Source: CALFXN01 sp937957815
Lineage (GTDB): Bacteria > Synergistota > Synergistia > Synergistales > Aminobacteriaceae
DNA: 64,000 nucleotides
Direction: 5' to 3'
Assembly (NCBI GenBank): GCA_036788195.1
Contig: DAIQNX010000010.1
Location: 1-64,000 of the forward strand
Positions 50,209 through 57,672 of this stretch are shown here, piece by piece; the first letter of the stretch is position 1; every line of letters begins with the position of its first letter. The notes beneath the pieces were generated by a model, which was not told where the DNA came from, did not search any database, and worked only from the letters and a program-made list of their open reading frames with translations. Position numbers and translations under genes: made by a program.

Positions 50209-51225
50209 TCAGAACGTCAGAATCACCTTGCAGGTCTCTTTCGGAGAGCGTTCGATCATCGTTATCGCCCCGGCGGCCTCCTCCATGGGGAAGACGTGCG
50301 AGACGAGCGCCCGGGGGTTGACCTCGCCGCGCTCGATCCACCCGAGCGCCTCGGGGAACTTTCCGTTGTGGAGGCGGGATCCGAGAACGTCGAGTTCCCG
50401 TGCCGTGATCGAGCGTTCCGCAATCCTCGACGGTTCGGGGCCAAATCCCAGGACGACGATCCGTCCCGCCGGAGCCGCCATTTCGACGGACTGTTCGAAG
50501 ATGTCGGCGCGACCGACCGCGTCGACGGTCACCGAAGGACCGGTGCCTCCCGTCGCGGAGCGGACCCATTCGCGGATATCCCCCGCCGACGAGTCGAAGA
50601 CGTCCGACGCTCCCATACACTTCGCGAGCGCAAGTCGCTCGGGGATGATGTCCGCGACCAGAACCCTCGTCCCGAGGCGGAGGGCTCCCTGGAGGATCAC
50701 CTGGCCGATCGGGCCCGCTCCGAAGAGAAGCATCGTGTCGTCCCCCGTCACGCGGCCCCGCCAGAGCGTCTCGGCCGCGATCGTGAACGGTTCGCAGAGC
50801 ACCGCGGTCTCGAACGGGATATCCTTCCGGAAAACATGGAGCGACGAGACGGGAAGAAGCAGCTGTTCCCGAGCCATGCCGTCGGTGTGGACGCCCCGGA
50901 CGCGGAGATTCGAACAGACGTTCCTGCGGCCGATCCGGCAAGCCGGACATTCGCCGCAGAAAATGACGGGATCGACGACGACGCGGTCGCCCGGCGACAG
51001 GGTCGCGACATCCGGCGCGACGGCGATCACCTCTCCCGCCGCCTCGTGGCCGATGACGCGGGGATACGACGCGAAGGGGTTCTGTCCGTGAAGGATGTGG
51101 ATATCCGATCCGCAGATCCCCATCGCACGGACCCGGACGAGGACGTGTCCGGACTGCGGCGCGGGCGGAACTTCCCGTTCGACGATCCGGAGTTCTCCGG
51201 GTCGTGTCACTTCGATGGCACGCAT
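50209..51225 (-). CDS. Zinc-dependent alcohol dehydrogenase (gulonate/idonate 5-dehydrogenase-like)
   Basis: A 338-residue medium-chain dehydrogenase. Catalytic zinc ligands are Cys38 (GICGSDIH), His60 and Glu61 (GHE); structural zinc is held by Cys90, Cys93, Cys96 and Cys104 (FCGECPACRIGRRNVC); the Rossmann loop is LFGAGPIGQVIL. The start at 51225 follows GGGAGGAG; the upstream in-frame sequence is a tandem repeat and is rejected. It is the first gene of the operon. Homologues such as RspB oxidise L-gulonate or similar hexonates at C5, which would yield fructuronate for the SDR and UxuA. That assignment is inferred from context. Confidence 0.85.
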   Translation of the reverse strand: MRAIEVTRPGELRIVEREVPPAPQSGHVLVRVRAMGICGSDIHILHGQNPFASYPRVIGHEAAGEVIAVAPDVATLSPGDRVVVDPVIFCGECPACRIGRRNVCSNLRVRGVHTDGMAREQLLLPVSSLHVFRKDIPFETAVLCEPFTIAAETLWRGRVTGDDTMLLFGAGPIGQVILQGALRLGTRVLVADIIPERLALAKCMGASDVFDSSAGDIREWVRSATGGTGPSVTVDAVGRADIFEQSVEMAAPAGRIVVLGFGPEPSRIAERSITARELDVLGSRLHNGKFPEALGWIERGEVNPRALVSHVFPMEEAAGAITMIERSPKETCKVILTF

Positions 51226-51264
51226 GACGACTCCTCCCTCGATCTGGCGATCTGGTGGTTTCCT

Positions 51265-51324
51265 TGCGAGCGTAATTTGCGAGCGTAATTTGCGAGCGTA
51301 ATTTGCGAGCGTAATTTGCGAGCG
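51265..51324. repeat. Tandem 13-bp repeat in the 5' leader of the hexonate operon
   Basis: TGCGAGCGTAATT is repeated four times exactly (51265, 51278, 51291, 51304) and a fifth TGCGAGCG begins at 51317. It lies between the putative promoter (51337-51366) and the dehydrogenase ATG (51225), so it would be in the untranslated leader. It is too short and regular for CRISPR. It could be a slippage-prone tract or a stack of protein-binding sites. Confidence 0.9.
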
Positions 51325-51336
51325 TTCTATGCCAGC

Positions 51337-51368
51337 ATTGTAACAGAGATACGGTGAAAATGTCACCG
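51337..51368 (-). promoter_or_regulatory. Promoter and palindromic operator of the hexonate operon
   Basis: On the minus strand GTGACA (51361-51366), an 18-bp spacer and TACAAT (51337-51342). The palindrome CGGTGA-AAATG-TCACCG (51352-51368) overlaps the -35 box, as a repressor operator would. The regulator gene is not in the neighbourhood. Confidence 0.6.
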
Positions 51369-51465
51369 GACGGCAATGCGTTCTGGCATATGGAACAAAT
51401 AGACCGGCATATTTTTTCGTATTCTCCAGAAATCCCGCTTACTTCTGTACTACGCGACTTTTTGG

Positions 51466-51471
51466 TAGAAT
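51466..51471 (+). promoter_or_regulatory. Candidate -10 of the DUF486 gene
   Basis: TAGAAT at 51466-51471; the expected -35 is only TTCTGT. It makes the upstream ATG at 51470 an unlikely start and supports 51524. Confidence 0.4.
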
Positions 51472-51523
51472 GCTTTCTCGTACGGTCCTCGCAGCCGGAC
51501 CGCATATCTCCCGGAAAAGAGTG

Positions 51524-51883
51524 ATGCATGTGCACCGCGTTCTGCCGATCGTTCTTCTCGTCTTCTCGAACATTTTCATGACGTACGCGTGGTACGGACA
51601 TCTGAAGGATATGCGGGCGAAACCGCTCATCGTCGCAATTCTCGCGAGCTGGGGGGTCGCCTTCCTCGAATACTGCCTCCAGGTTCCCGCCAACCGGCTC
51701 GGGAATTCGATCTATTCGCTCGGGCAGCTCAAGGTCATGCAGGAGGTCATTACGATGTGCGTCTTCGCGGGATTCAGCATCCTCTACATGCGCGAGCGCG
51801 TGACGCTCGACTTTCTCTGGGCGGGGCTCTGCATGGCGGGCGCCGCGTACTTCATGTTCCGGGGGATCGCCGCGGGAGCGTAG
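51524..51883 (+). CDS. DUF486/DMT-superfamily small membrane protein
   Basis: A 119-residue protein with four membrane segments. VLPIVLLVFSNIFMTYAWYGHLKDM is the typical DUF486 start, followed by ASWGVAFLEYCLQVPANRLG, FAGFSILYMRERVTLDFLWAGLCMAGAAYFMFRG. The length suits the family (about 110-120). The ribosome site is weak (GGAAAAGAG); a GTG at 51521 is an equal choice. It may act as a small transporter or homodimer; the substrate is unknown. Its transcription ends in a shared bidirectional terminator. Confidence 0.85.
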   Translation: MHVHRVLPIVLLVFSNIFMTYAWYGHLKDMRAKPLIVAILASWGVAFLEYCLQVPANRLGNSIYSLGQLKVMQEVITMCVFAGFSILYMRERVTLDFLWAGLCMAGAAYFMFRGIAAGA

Positions 51884-51902
51884 TTCCGCCTTCGGAACGC
51901 AC

Positions 51903-51960
51903 ATCGCTGGAAGAAAAGCGGGGCCGCCCCTGTGGCGAGCCCCGCTTTTCTTCCAGCGAT
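51903..51960. terminator. Bidirectional terminator with 22-bp perfect arms
   Basis: Bases 51903-51924 and 51939-51960 are exact inverted repeats with a 14-base loop; each arm includes a GC block and an A4 or T4 run. It sits between convergent genes ending at 51883 and 51984 and can serve both. Confidence 0.85.
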
Positions 51961-51983
51961 GTCGTACGCGGGGCCCGTCCCCG

Positions 51984-52655
51984 CTAGTGTCTTCGCGCGG
52001 CCGCTATTCGGGCGGAAGCGAATCCGGCGGCTTTCCGGAACGTCGCGTCGTCTGCGCAGTAGAGCCGCATGAGCGGCAGGACGCCGGAGGAAAGCGAGAC
52101 GACGCCGATGCCGTCATGCGGGACCGCCTTGCGAAAACGGTCCCACGGCAGCCACTTCGAAGTCCTGTAGTCCACCCGCGCCTGCGGGGGAAGTGCGTAT
52201 ACCCGCGCCGAGAGGGACTGCCCCAGTGAGAGGTCCGACGCGGAGCCCTTCGCGAGGCGTCCGTTCTCCATCGAAACTCCCTTCGAGTTCATGACGAAAC
52301 GCGCGGCGAAGCGATTCCCGAGACCGGCGAGCGAGAAGAGAAGGTACGCCGCGTCGAATGCGGCGATGATGATCACGAGGAGTCCGAAAAAAGCCAGGAG
52401 CCCCGGGCGCGTGGGGACATACCCGAGAAAATTCGCGGCAACCGGAACGATGACGGCCGGAAAGACGAACGCCATGCACGAGAACATCAGGACGTCCCCG
52501 ATGATGCACGGGTTCGTCACGATCGGGACGAGAACCTCCCACGCGACGACTTCGCCGCGTTCGGCCGGAGCCTCCTCGCGCCCACCCGCCTCCTCGTTAC
52601 CGCTCCCCTGCCGCAGCCGAAGCGCTCTCGGCAGTCCCTGTTTCCGTTCCGGCAT
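51984..52655 (-). CDS. Two-helix membrane protein of unknown function downstream of dppC
   Basis: A 223-residue protein. The N-terminal 45 residues are polar. Two membrane helices follow (about 60-85 and 92-115: DVLMFSCMAFVFPAVIVPVAANFLG and PGLLAFFGLLVIIIAAFDAAYLLF), then a cytoplasmic region resembling a simple beta-rich PH-like module (SKGVSMENGRL to RLYCADDATFRKA). The start at 52655 follows GGAGGGA; an ATG at 52670 is possible. It is 35 bp after the DppC stop and likely in the same transcript, but it is not a transporter component that I recognise. Confidence 0.6.
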   Translation of the reverse strand: MPERKQGLPRALRLRQGSGNEEAGGREEAPAERGEVVAWEVLVPIVTNPCIIGDVLMFSCMAFVFPAVIVPVAANFLGYVPTRPGLLAFFGLLVIIIAAFDAAYLLFSLAGLGNRFAARFVMNSKGVSMENGRLAKGSASDLSLGQSLSARVYALPPQARVDYRTSKWLPWDRFRKAVPHDGIGVVSLSSGVLPLMRLYCADDATFRKAAGFASARIAAARRH

Positions 52656-52690
52656 CGATCGTCCCTCCATGTCCGGCGGCGAATCCCGCG

Positions 52691-53542
52691 CTATCGCTTG
52701 AGCTTCGGGTCCAGCGCATCGCGCAGTCCGTCGCCGACGAAATTGAGCGCGAGAATCGTCATCATGATCGCGAGTCCCGGAAAAAGCGTAATATGCGGGA
52801 AATCGCGGATATAGGTTCGTCCGCTCGACAGCATCGCCCCCCATTCCGGAATCGGCGGCTGGATGCCGAGACCGATGAACGAGAGTCCCGCCGTGTTCAG
52901 AATGGCGGAGGCGACGCCGAGCGTCGCCTGGACGATGACCGGCGCCATGCAGTTCGGAAGCACGTGGCGGACGATGATCCGCGCATCCGACGATCCGACC
53001 GCCTTCGCGGCTTCGATGAACTCCTGGTTGCGGATCGACAGCACCGACCCCCGGACGATCCTGGCGTACCGCGGAACGCTCGCGATGCCGACGGCCACCA
53101 TGAGATTGAAAAGACCGGGACCGAGCGACGCGGCGATCGCTATCGCGAGCAGCGTCGACGGGATCGAAAGCAGTATGTCCATCGTCCGCATGATGATATT
53201 GTCCGTCCTCTTGCCGTAGAACCCCGCGACGGCACCGAGGAGTCCTCCCAGGATCATTCCGATTCCGACCGCCACGAACCCGACCTGCAACGATACGCGG
53301 GCGCCGTGGATGACACGGCTCAGGATGTCGCGCCCGAACTCGTCCGCACCGAACGGGTGATCGCGCGACGGGGGGTCGAGGGAGAGGAGAAGGTCCTGTT
53401 CCTCGTAGCTGTATGGCGCGATGAAATCCGCGAACACGGCGAGGACGCACAGGCAGATCAGGATCGCCGCCCCGAAGAGCGCGAGGCGGTTCCTGCGGAA
53501 TCGGGAGAGGATCTCCCGGGCGTTGCTTCGTCTCTTCGCCAT
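52691..53542 (-). CDS. dppC: Dipeptide/oligopeptide ABC permease (DppC-type)
   Basis: A 283-residue permease. One N-terminal helix (LALFGAAILICLCVLAVFADFIAPY), the periplasmic HPFGADEFGRDILSRVIHGARVSL and the EAA loop EFIEAAKAVGSSDARIIVRHVLPNCMAPVIV are all typical of OppC/DppC. The start at 53542 is 4 bases after the dppB stop. It pairs with DppB. No DppD/DppF ATPase genes follow. Confidence 0.94.
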   Translation of the reverse strand: MAKRRSNAREILSRFRRNRLALFGAAILICLCVLAVFADFIAPYSYEEQDLLLSLDPPSRDHPFGADEFGRDILSRVIHGARVSLQVGFVAVGIGMILGGLLGAVAGFYGKRTDNIIMRTMDILLSIPSTLLAIAIAASLGPGLFNLMVAVGIASVPRYARIVRGSVLSIRNQEFIEAAKAVGSSDARIIVRHVLPNCMAPVIVQATLGVASAILNTAGLSFIGLGIQPPIPEWGAMLSSGRTYIRDFPHITLFPGLAIMMTILALNFVGDGLRDALDPKLKR

Positions 53543-53546
53543 GCCG

Positions 53547-54479
53547 CTACCGCCCCTGATACTGCGCCTTGATCCGGGGATCGACATAGGCGTAGACGAT
53601 GTCGACCAGAAGGTTGATCAGGCTGAACGCGACGGCCATGTAGAGCACGCCCCCCTGTACGAGCGGGTAGTCGCGCGTCTTGATGGCCTCGACCATGAGA
53701 CGGCCGACCCCCGGAACCGAAAAGACCGATTCCGTGAGCACCGCTCCCTCGAGAAGACCGCCGAACTGGAGCCCGACGATCGTGACGATCGGGATGAGCG
53801 CGTTGCCGAGCGCGTGCCGCCAGATGACGACGGATTCCTTCTGTCCCTTGGCGCGGGCGGTCCGGATGTAATCCTGGCGGATGACCTCGAGCATGCTTGA
53901 GCGAGTCATCCGAGAAATGACCGCGAGCGACGGCGTCGAGAGCGTCACTGCCGGAAGGACCATCGCCCGGAACGAATCGAATCCCGAGGCCGGAAACCAT
54001 CCGAGATGGACCGAAAAGAAGAGGATCAGGAGCAGGCCGAGCCAGAAAACCGGCATCGAGATCCCGACAAGCGCGAAGACCATCGCCACCGTATCGAACA
54101 ACGAATATTGCCGTATGGCAGAGACGATCCCGAGCGGAATGCCGAGGACGATGGCGATGATGACCGAAAAGATCGCGAGCTTGAGCGTCGCGGGGAATGC
54201 CGCGAGAATCTCTCCGGTCACGGGGTGTTTCGTGATGTAGGAACGTCCGATGTCCCCCTGGAGTGCGTTGAGGATATACCGGCCGAACTGGACGAAGAAC
54301 GGGTCGTTCAGCCCCATCTCCTGCCGGAGGGCCTGAACGCGGTCCTCCGTGGCCATATCGCCGAGGAGCATCCGCGCCGGATCGCCCGGCGTCATGTACA
54401 GCAGGAGGAAGATGATGAAGCTCACCCCGAGAAGCACGGGGATGAATGCGACGACACGGCGGAGAATGTACCTCCACAT
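53547..54479 (-). CDS. dppB: Dipeptide/oligopeptide ABC permease (DppB-type)
   Basis: A 310-residue permease with six membrane segments. It starts WRYILRRVVAFIPVLLGVSFIIFLLLYMTPGDPA and carries the EAA loop DYIRTARAKGQKESVVIWRHALGNALIPIVTIVGLQFGGLLEGAVLTESVF. The start at 54479 follows GAGGCTGGG; the ATG at 54527 is rejected. It follows two binding-protein genes in the operon. Confidence 0.94.
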   Translation of the reverse strand: MWRYILRRVVAFIPVLLGVSFIIFLLLYMTPGDPARMLLGDMATEDRVQALRQEMGLNDPFFVQFGRYILNALQGDIGRSYITKHPVTGEILAAFPATLKLAIFSVIIAIVLGIPLGIVSAIRQYSLFDTVAMVFALVGISMPVFWLGLLLILFFSVHLGWFPASGFDSFRAMVLPAVTLSTPSLAVISRMTRSSMLEVIRQDYIRTARAKGQKESVVIWRHALGNALIPIVTIVGLQFGGLLEGAVLTESVFSVPGVGRLMVEAIKTRDYPLVQGGVLYMAVAFSLINLLVDIVYAYVDPRIKAQYQGR

Positions 54480-54551
54480 GAGTCCCAGCCTCTTTTCCGA
54501 CGGGGCGGAGAGGAGCCTCCCCTCCACCCCGTGAATATCATTTCCGGTCTC

Positions 54552-56072
54552 CTATTCCTCGAAATAGACCGTATGGAGCACGTGGTAACTCCCCGGATCG
54601 GGAGAGAAGCCCTTCACGTACTTCTGGGTTCCGACGAGCTGTTCGCCGTTGTGCAGCAGGAGCCACGGCTCCAGTTCGGCGATCCGCTTCTGGATGGAGC
54701 TGTAGATCGCTTTCCGCTCCGCGCCTTCCGGCGTGACGCGCCCCTTTTCGATGAGATCGTCGATATCCTTTTCCACGACCATCGATCTGTTCAGCCCTAT
54801 CCTGGCCTGTGACGAGTGGAACGGTCCGAAGACGGAATAGTCCGGATCCGGAACCGCCGTCGTCCAGCTGTTCAGGTAGACCTCGTGAGTCCTGTCCTTG
54901 AGTTTCTCCTGGAACGCGCCCCACTCCATGACGTTGACGCCGACCTCGATGCCGACCTTCTTGAGCTGGTTCTGGATCACGGTGGCCATGTCGATGCGTT
55001 CCTTGCGGTCCGCGGTGAGGATCGTGAACCTGAAGCCGTCCTTGTACCCGGCCTCCGCGAGAAGGGCCTTCGCCTTTTCGGGATCGTAGGGATACGTCGG
55101 CATGTTCGGATCGTAGTACTTCACCGACGGAGCGAAGACGCTCTTCGGTACACCGCCGACGCCCCGGAAGATGACCTTCACCATCTTCTCGACGTCGATC
55201 GCGTGGGCGATCGCCTGCCGGACACGGATATCGTCGAACGGCTTCTTCGAGAGATTGAATCCCATGTACTGCACGACCGCGTCCGGAGTCCGGAGCAGCC
55301 TGAGTTTCGGATTCGACTGCACCTTGCTCAGGTCGATCGGCAGGATCGCGTAGGAGATGTCGACGCCGCCCGCCTCGAGCTCGATGACCCTGTTCGTCGC
55401 CTCCGTGATCGTGCGGACGACGATGTTCGGAATCGCGCTCTTCTTGCCCCGGTAGCCGTCGAATCGCTTCAGGACGATCCGGTCGCCCTTCGCCCAGGAG
55501 ACGAATTCATACGGTCCGGTGCCGACCGGGTGCGTCCCGAAGTCCTGTCCGGCGGCCTTCGTCGCCTTCTCGTTGAGGATGCATCCGCCGCCCCAGTGCG
55601 TCAGGTGCGCGAGGAAACTCGTATCCGGAACCTTCGTCCGGATGATGATCGTAGAGTCGTCGACAACCTCCGTCTTCGCAAGATCGATGTTTCCGAGGAC
55701 GTAGTTGATCTTTCCTATGGCCGCCTTGCGTTCGAACGTGTACTTCACGTCGCTCGCCTTCAGCTCTTCGCCATTGTGAAACTTCACTCCCCTGCGGAGC
55801 GTGAAGCGGTAGGAGAGATCGTCGATGCGCTCGACCTTCTCGGCCAGGGACGGCTCGATCTGTCCGCCGGGCCCGACTTTCACGAGCGTTTCGTAGATCT
55901 GCACCATGATGTGCGCGGACGCTCCGTCTGGGGACTCGTGCGGATCGAGCGTCTTCGCGTCCGACGTCGTGGCGACGACGAGCGTGTCTCCCGCCGCGAG
56001 GGCCGGAAGCGACCACAGTGCGAGAATCGCGGCGACCGCCGGGAAAAGGATCCAGAAACGGTTCCACTTCAT
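54552..56072 (-). CDS. Peptide ABC transporter substrate-binding protein (paralogue 1)
   Basis: A 506-residue SBP_bac_5 protein with a signal peptide (residues 1-27, ending ALAA). Family features: SDAKTLDPHESPDGASAHIMVQIYETLVKV, YRFTLRRGVKFHNGEELKASDVKYTFER, VGTGPYEFVSWAKGDRIVLKRFDGY and IRVRQAIAHAIDVEKM. No lipobox Cys. The start at 56072 follows AAGGGAG. It is closely similar along its whole length to the neighbouring binding protein, evidently a tandem duplication. It feeds DppB/DppC, probably with peptides released by the upstream hydrolases. Confidence 0.92.
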   Translation of the reverse strand: MKWNRFWILFPAVAAILALWSLPALAAGDTLVVATTSDAKTLDPHESPDGASAHIMVQIYETLVKVGPGGQIEPSLAEKVERIDDLSYRFTLRRGVKFHNGEELKASDVKYTFERKAAIGKINYVLGNIDLAKTEVVDDSTIIIRTKVPDTSFLAHLTHWGGGCILNEKATKAAGQDFGTHPVGTGPYEFVSWAKGDRIVLKRFDGYRGKKSAIPNIVVRTITEATNRVIELEAGGVDISYAILPIDLSKVQSNPKLRLLRTPDAVVQYMGFNLSKKPFDDIRVRQAIAHAIDVEKMVKVIFRGVGGVPKSVFAPSVKYYDPNMPTYPYDPEKAKALLAEAGYKDGFRFTILTADRKERIDMATVIQNQLKKVGIEVGVNVMEWGAFQEKLKDRTHEVYLNSWTTAVPDPDYSVFGPFHSSQARIGLNRSMVVEKDIDDLIEKGRVTPEGAERKAIYSSIQKRIAELEPWLLLHNGEQLVGTQKYVKGFSPDPGSYHVLHTVYFEE

Positions 56073-56112
56073 TACGGACACTCCCTTCGATCCCTGTCGT
56101 TCATTCAACGAC

Positions 56113-57639
56113 CTACTCTTCAAAGAAGACCGTGGAAAGCCTGTGGTATCCCGCGGGATTCGGCACGAAGCCCTTCACGTTCCTCCGGATGCCGACCACC
56201 TGTTCCCCGTTCTCGACGTAGACCCACGGGGCCTGCTCGCGCAGCAGCACCTGCAGGTCATGGTAGACCTTCTCCCGCTCCGGACCGTCCTTGAGCGTCC
56301 GTCCGAGATCCATGAGTCGGTCGGCCTCCGGGTTCGAGTAGACGGCCTTGTTCATTCCGGTGATCTGCGAAGAGTGGAAGATGCCGTAGACGGCGTAGTC
56401 AGGATCCGGCACGGGAGTCCCCCACCCCATCATGTACATGTCGTGGTTCTTCTCCTTGAGTTTCTCGAGGTAGGCCCCCCACTCCATGACCTGGATCTTC
56501 ACGTCGATCCCGACTTTTTTGAGCATACTCTGGATCACGGTCGCGATGTCGATGCGCTCCTTCCGGTCGTTCGTCCAGATCTCGGCCTTGAACCCGTTGG
56601 GGTATCCTGCCTCGGCCAGAAGTTTTTTCGACAATGCCGGATCGTACTTCACGGGCGGCAGATTCGGGTTGGAGTAGCGGATGCCGGGCGGTACGGGCCC
56701 GAGAGCCGGCTTGCCGATGCCGCGGAAGACGGCCTTCACGAGCTTATCGAGATCGATCGCGTACGTGATGGCCTGCCGGACCCGGACGTCGCTGAAAGGC
56801 TTCTTGCTGCAGTTGAAGCCCATGTGCTGCACGGAAGTGTCGGGCGTGCGGAGAAGGACCAGCTTGTCGTTCTCCTGCACCCGCTTGATGTCGATCGGCG
56901 GGATCGCGTAGGCGATGTCCGCGCCGCCCGATTCGAGTTCGATCGTGCGGTTCGTCTCCTCCGTTATCGACCGGACGACGACATTGGGAATCTTCGCTTT
57001 CTCGCCCCAGTAGTTCTCGTTGCGCTTCAGCGTGATCCGGTCGCCCTTCGCCCAGGAGACGAATTCATAGGGGCCCGTCCCGACGGGACGCGAGCCGAAC
57101 TCGTTGCCGGCGGCCTTCACCGCTTTCTCGCTGAGAATGCAGCCGCCTCCGAAGTGCGTCAGAAGGGCGAGAAAACTCGTGTCCGGCGTCTTGGTCTTCA
57201 TCTCGACCGTGTAGTCGTCGATGACCCGAAGACCCTCCGGATCCATGTTGCCGACGATGTAGGCGATCGTCTTGCCGACGTCGAGGGCCCGCCTGAACGT
57301 GAAGACCACGTCCGACGCCCTGAGCTCGTCGCCGTTGTGGAACTTCACTCCCTTCCGGAGCGTGAAGCGATATGTCGTGTCGTCGACGCGCTCGAACTTT
57401 TCCGCGAGGTTCGGAACGACCTCGCCCTTGTCGGTGACCTTCACGAGCGTATCGTAGATCTGGACCATGATATGCGCCGACGCGAGATCCGGAGTCACGT
57501 GCGGATCAAGGCTTTTCGCGTCGTACATGTTGGCGACGACGAGAGTGTCTTTCGGTGCGGCGGAAACGAAAGCCGCTCCGGAGAGCAGGAACGCGAGGGC
57601 GCTTCCGAACGCCAGCGCCGTGAAACGATGGAATCGCAT
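56113..57639 (-). CDS. Peptide ABC transporter substrate-binding protein (paralogue 2)
   Basis: A 508-residue SBP_bac_5 protein with a signal peptide (residues 1-28, ending VSAA). It has YDAKSLDPHVTPDLASAHIMVQIYDTLVKV, YRFTLRKGVKFHNGDELRASDVVFTFRR, VGTGPYEFVSWAKGDRITLKRNENYWGEKAKIPNV, and ends VFFEE like its paralogue (VYFEE). It lies 40 bp upstream of the other binding-protein gene. Two receptors for one permease pair suggest broadened specificity. Ligands are unknown. Confidence 0.92.
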   Translation of the reverse strand: MRFHRFTALAFGSALAFLLSGAAFVSAAPKDTLVVANMYDAKSLDPHVTPDLASAHIMVQIYDTLVKVTDKGEVVPNLAEKFERVDDTTYRFTLRKGVKFHNGDELRASDVVFTFRRALDVGKTIAYIVGNMDPEGLRVIDDYTVEMKTKTPDTSFLALLTHFGGGCILSEKAVKAAGNEFGSRPVGTGPYEFVSWAKGDRITLKRNENYWGEKAKIPNVVVRSITEETNRTIELESGGADIAYAIPPIDIKRVQENDKLVLLRTPDTSVQHMGFNCSKKPFSDVRVRQAITYAIDLDKLVKAVFRGIGKPALGPVPPGIRYSNPNLPPVKYDPALSKKLLAEAGYPNGFKAEIWTNDRKERIDIATVIQSMLKKVGIDVKIQVMEWGAYLEKLKEKNHDMYMMGWGTPVPDPDYAVYGIFHSSQITGMNKAVYSNPEADRLMDLGRTLKDGPEREKVYHDLQVLLREQAPWVYVENGEQVVGIRRNVKGFVPNPAGYHRLSTVFFEE

Positions 57640-57672
57640 AGCCGTTCCCCCTTTGCGATTTGATGACGATGG

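Noticed and set aside
51265..51324. CRISPR array
   Set aside because: The units are 13 bp and directly joined, with no unique spacers, and no cas genes are near.
51265..51366. N-terminal extension of the Zn-dehydrogenase encoded by the 13-bp repeats
   Set aside because: The extension would be a repetitive peptide, has no ribosome site, and overlaps the predicted promoter; the ATG at 51225 has GGGAGGAG.
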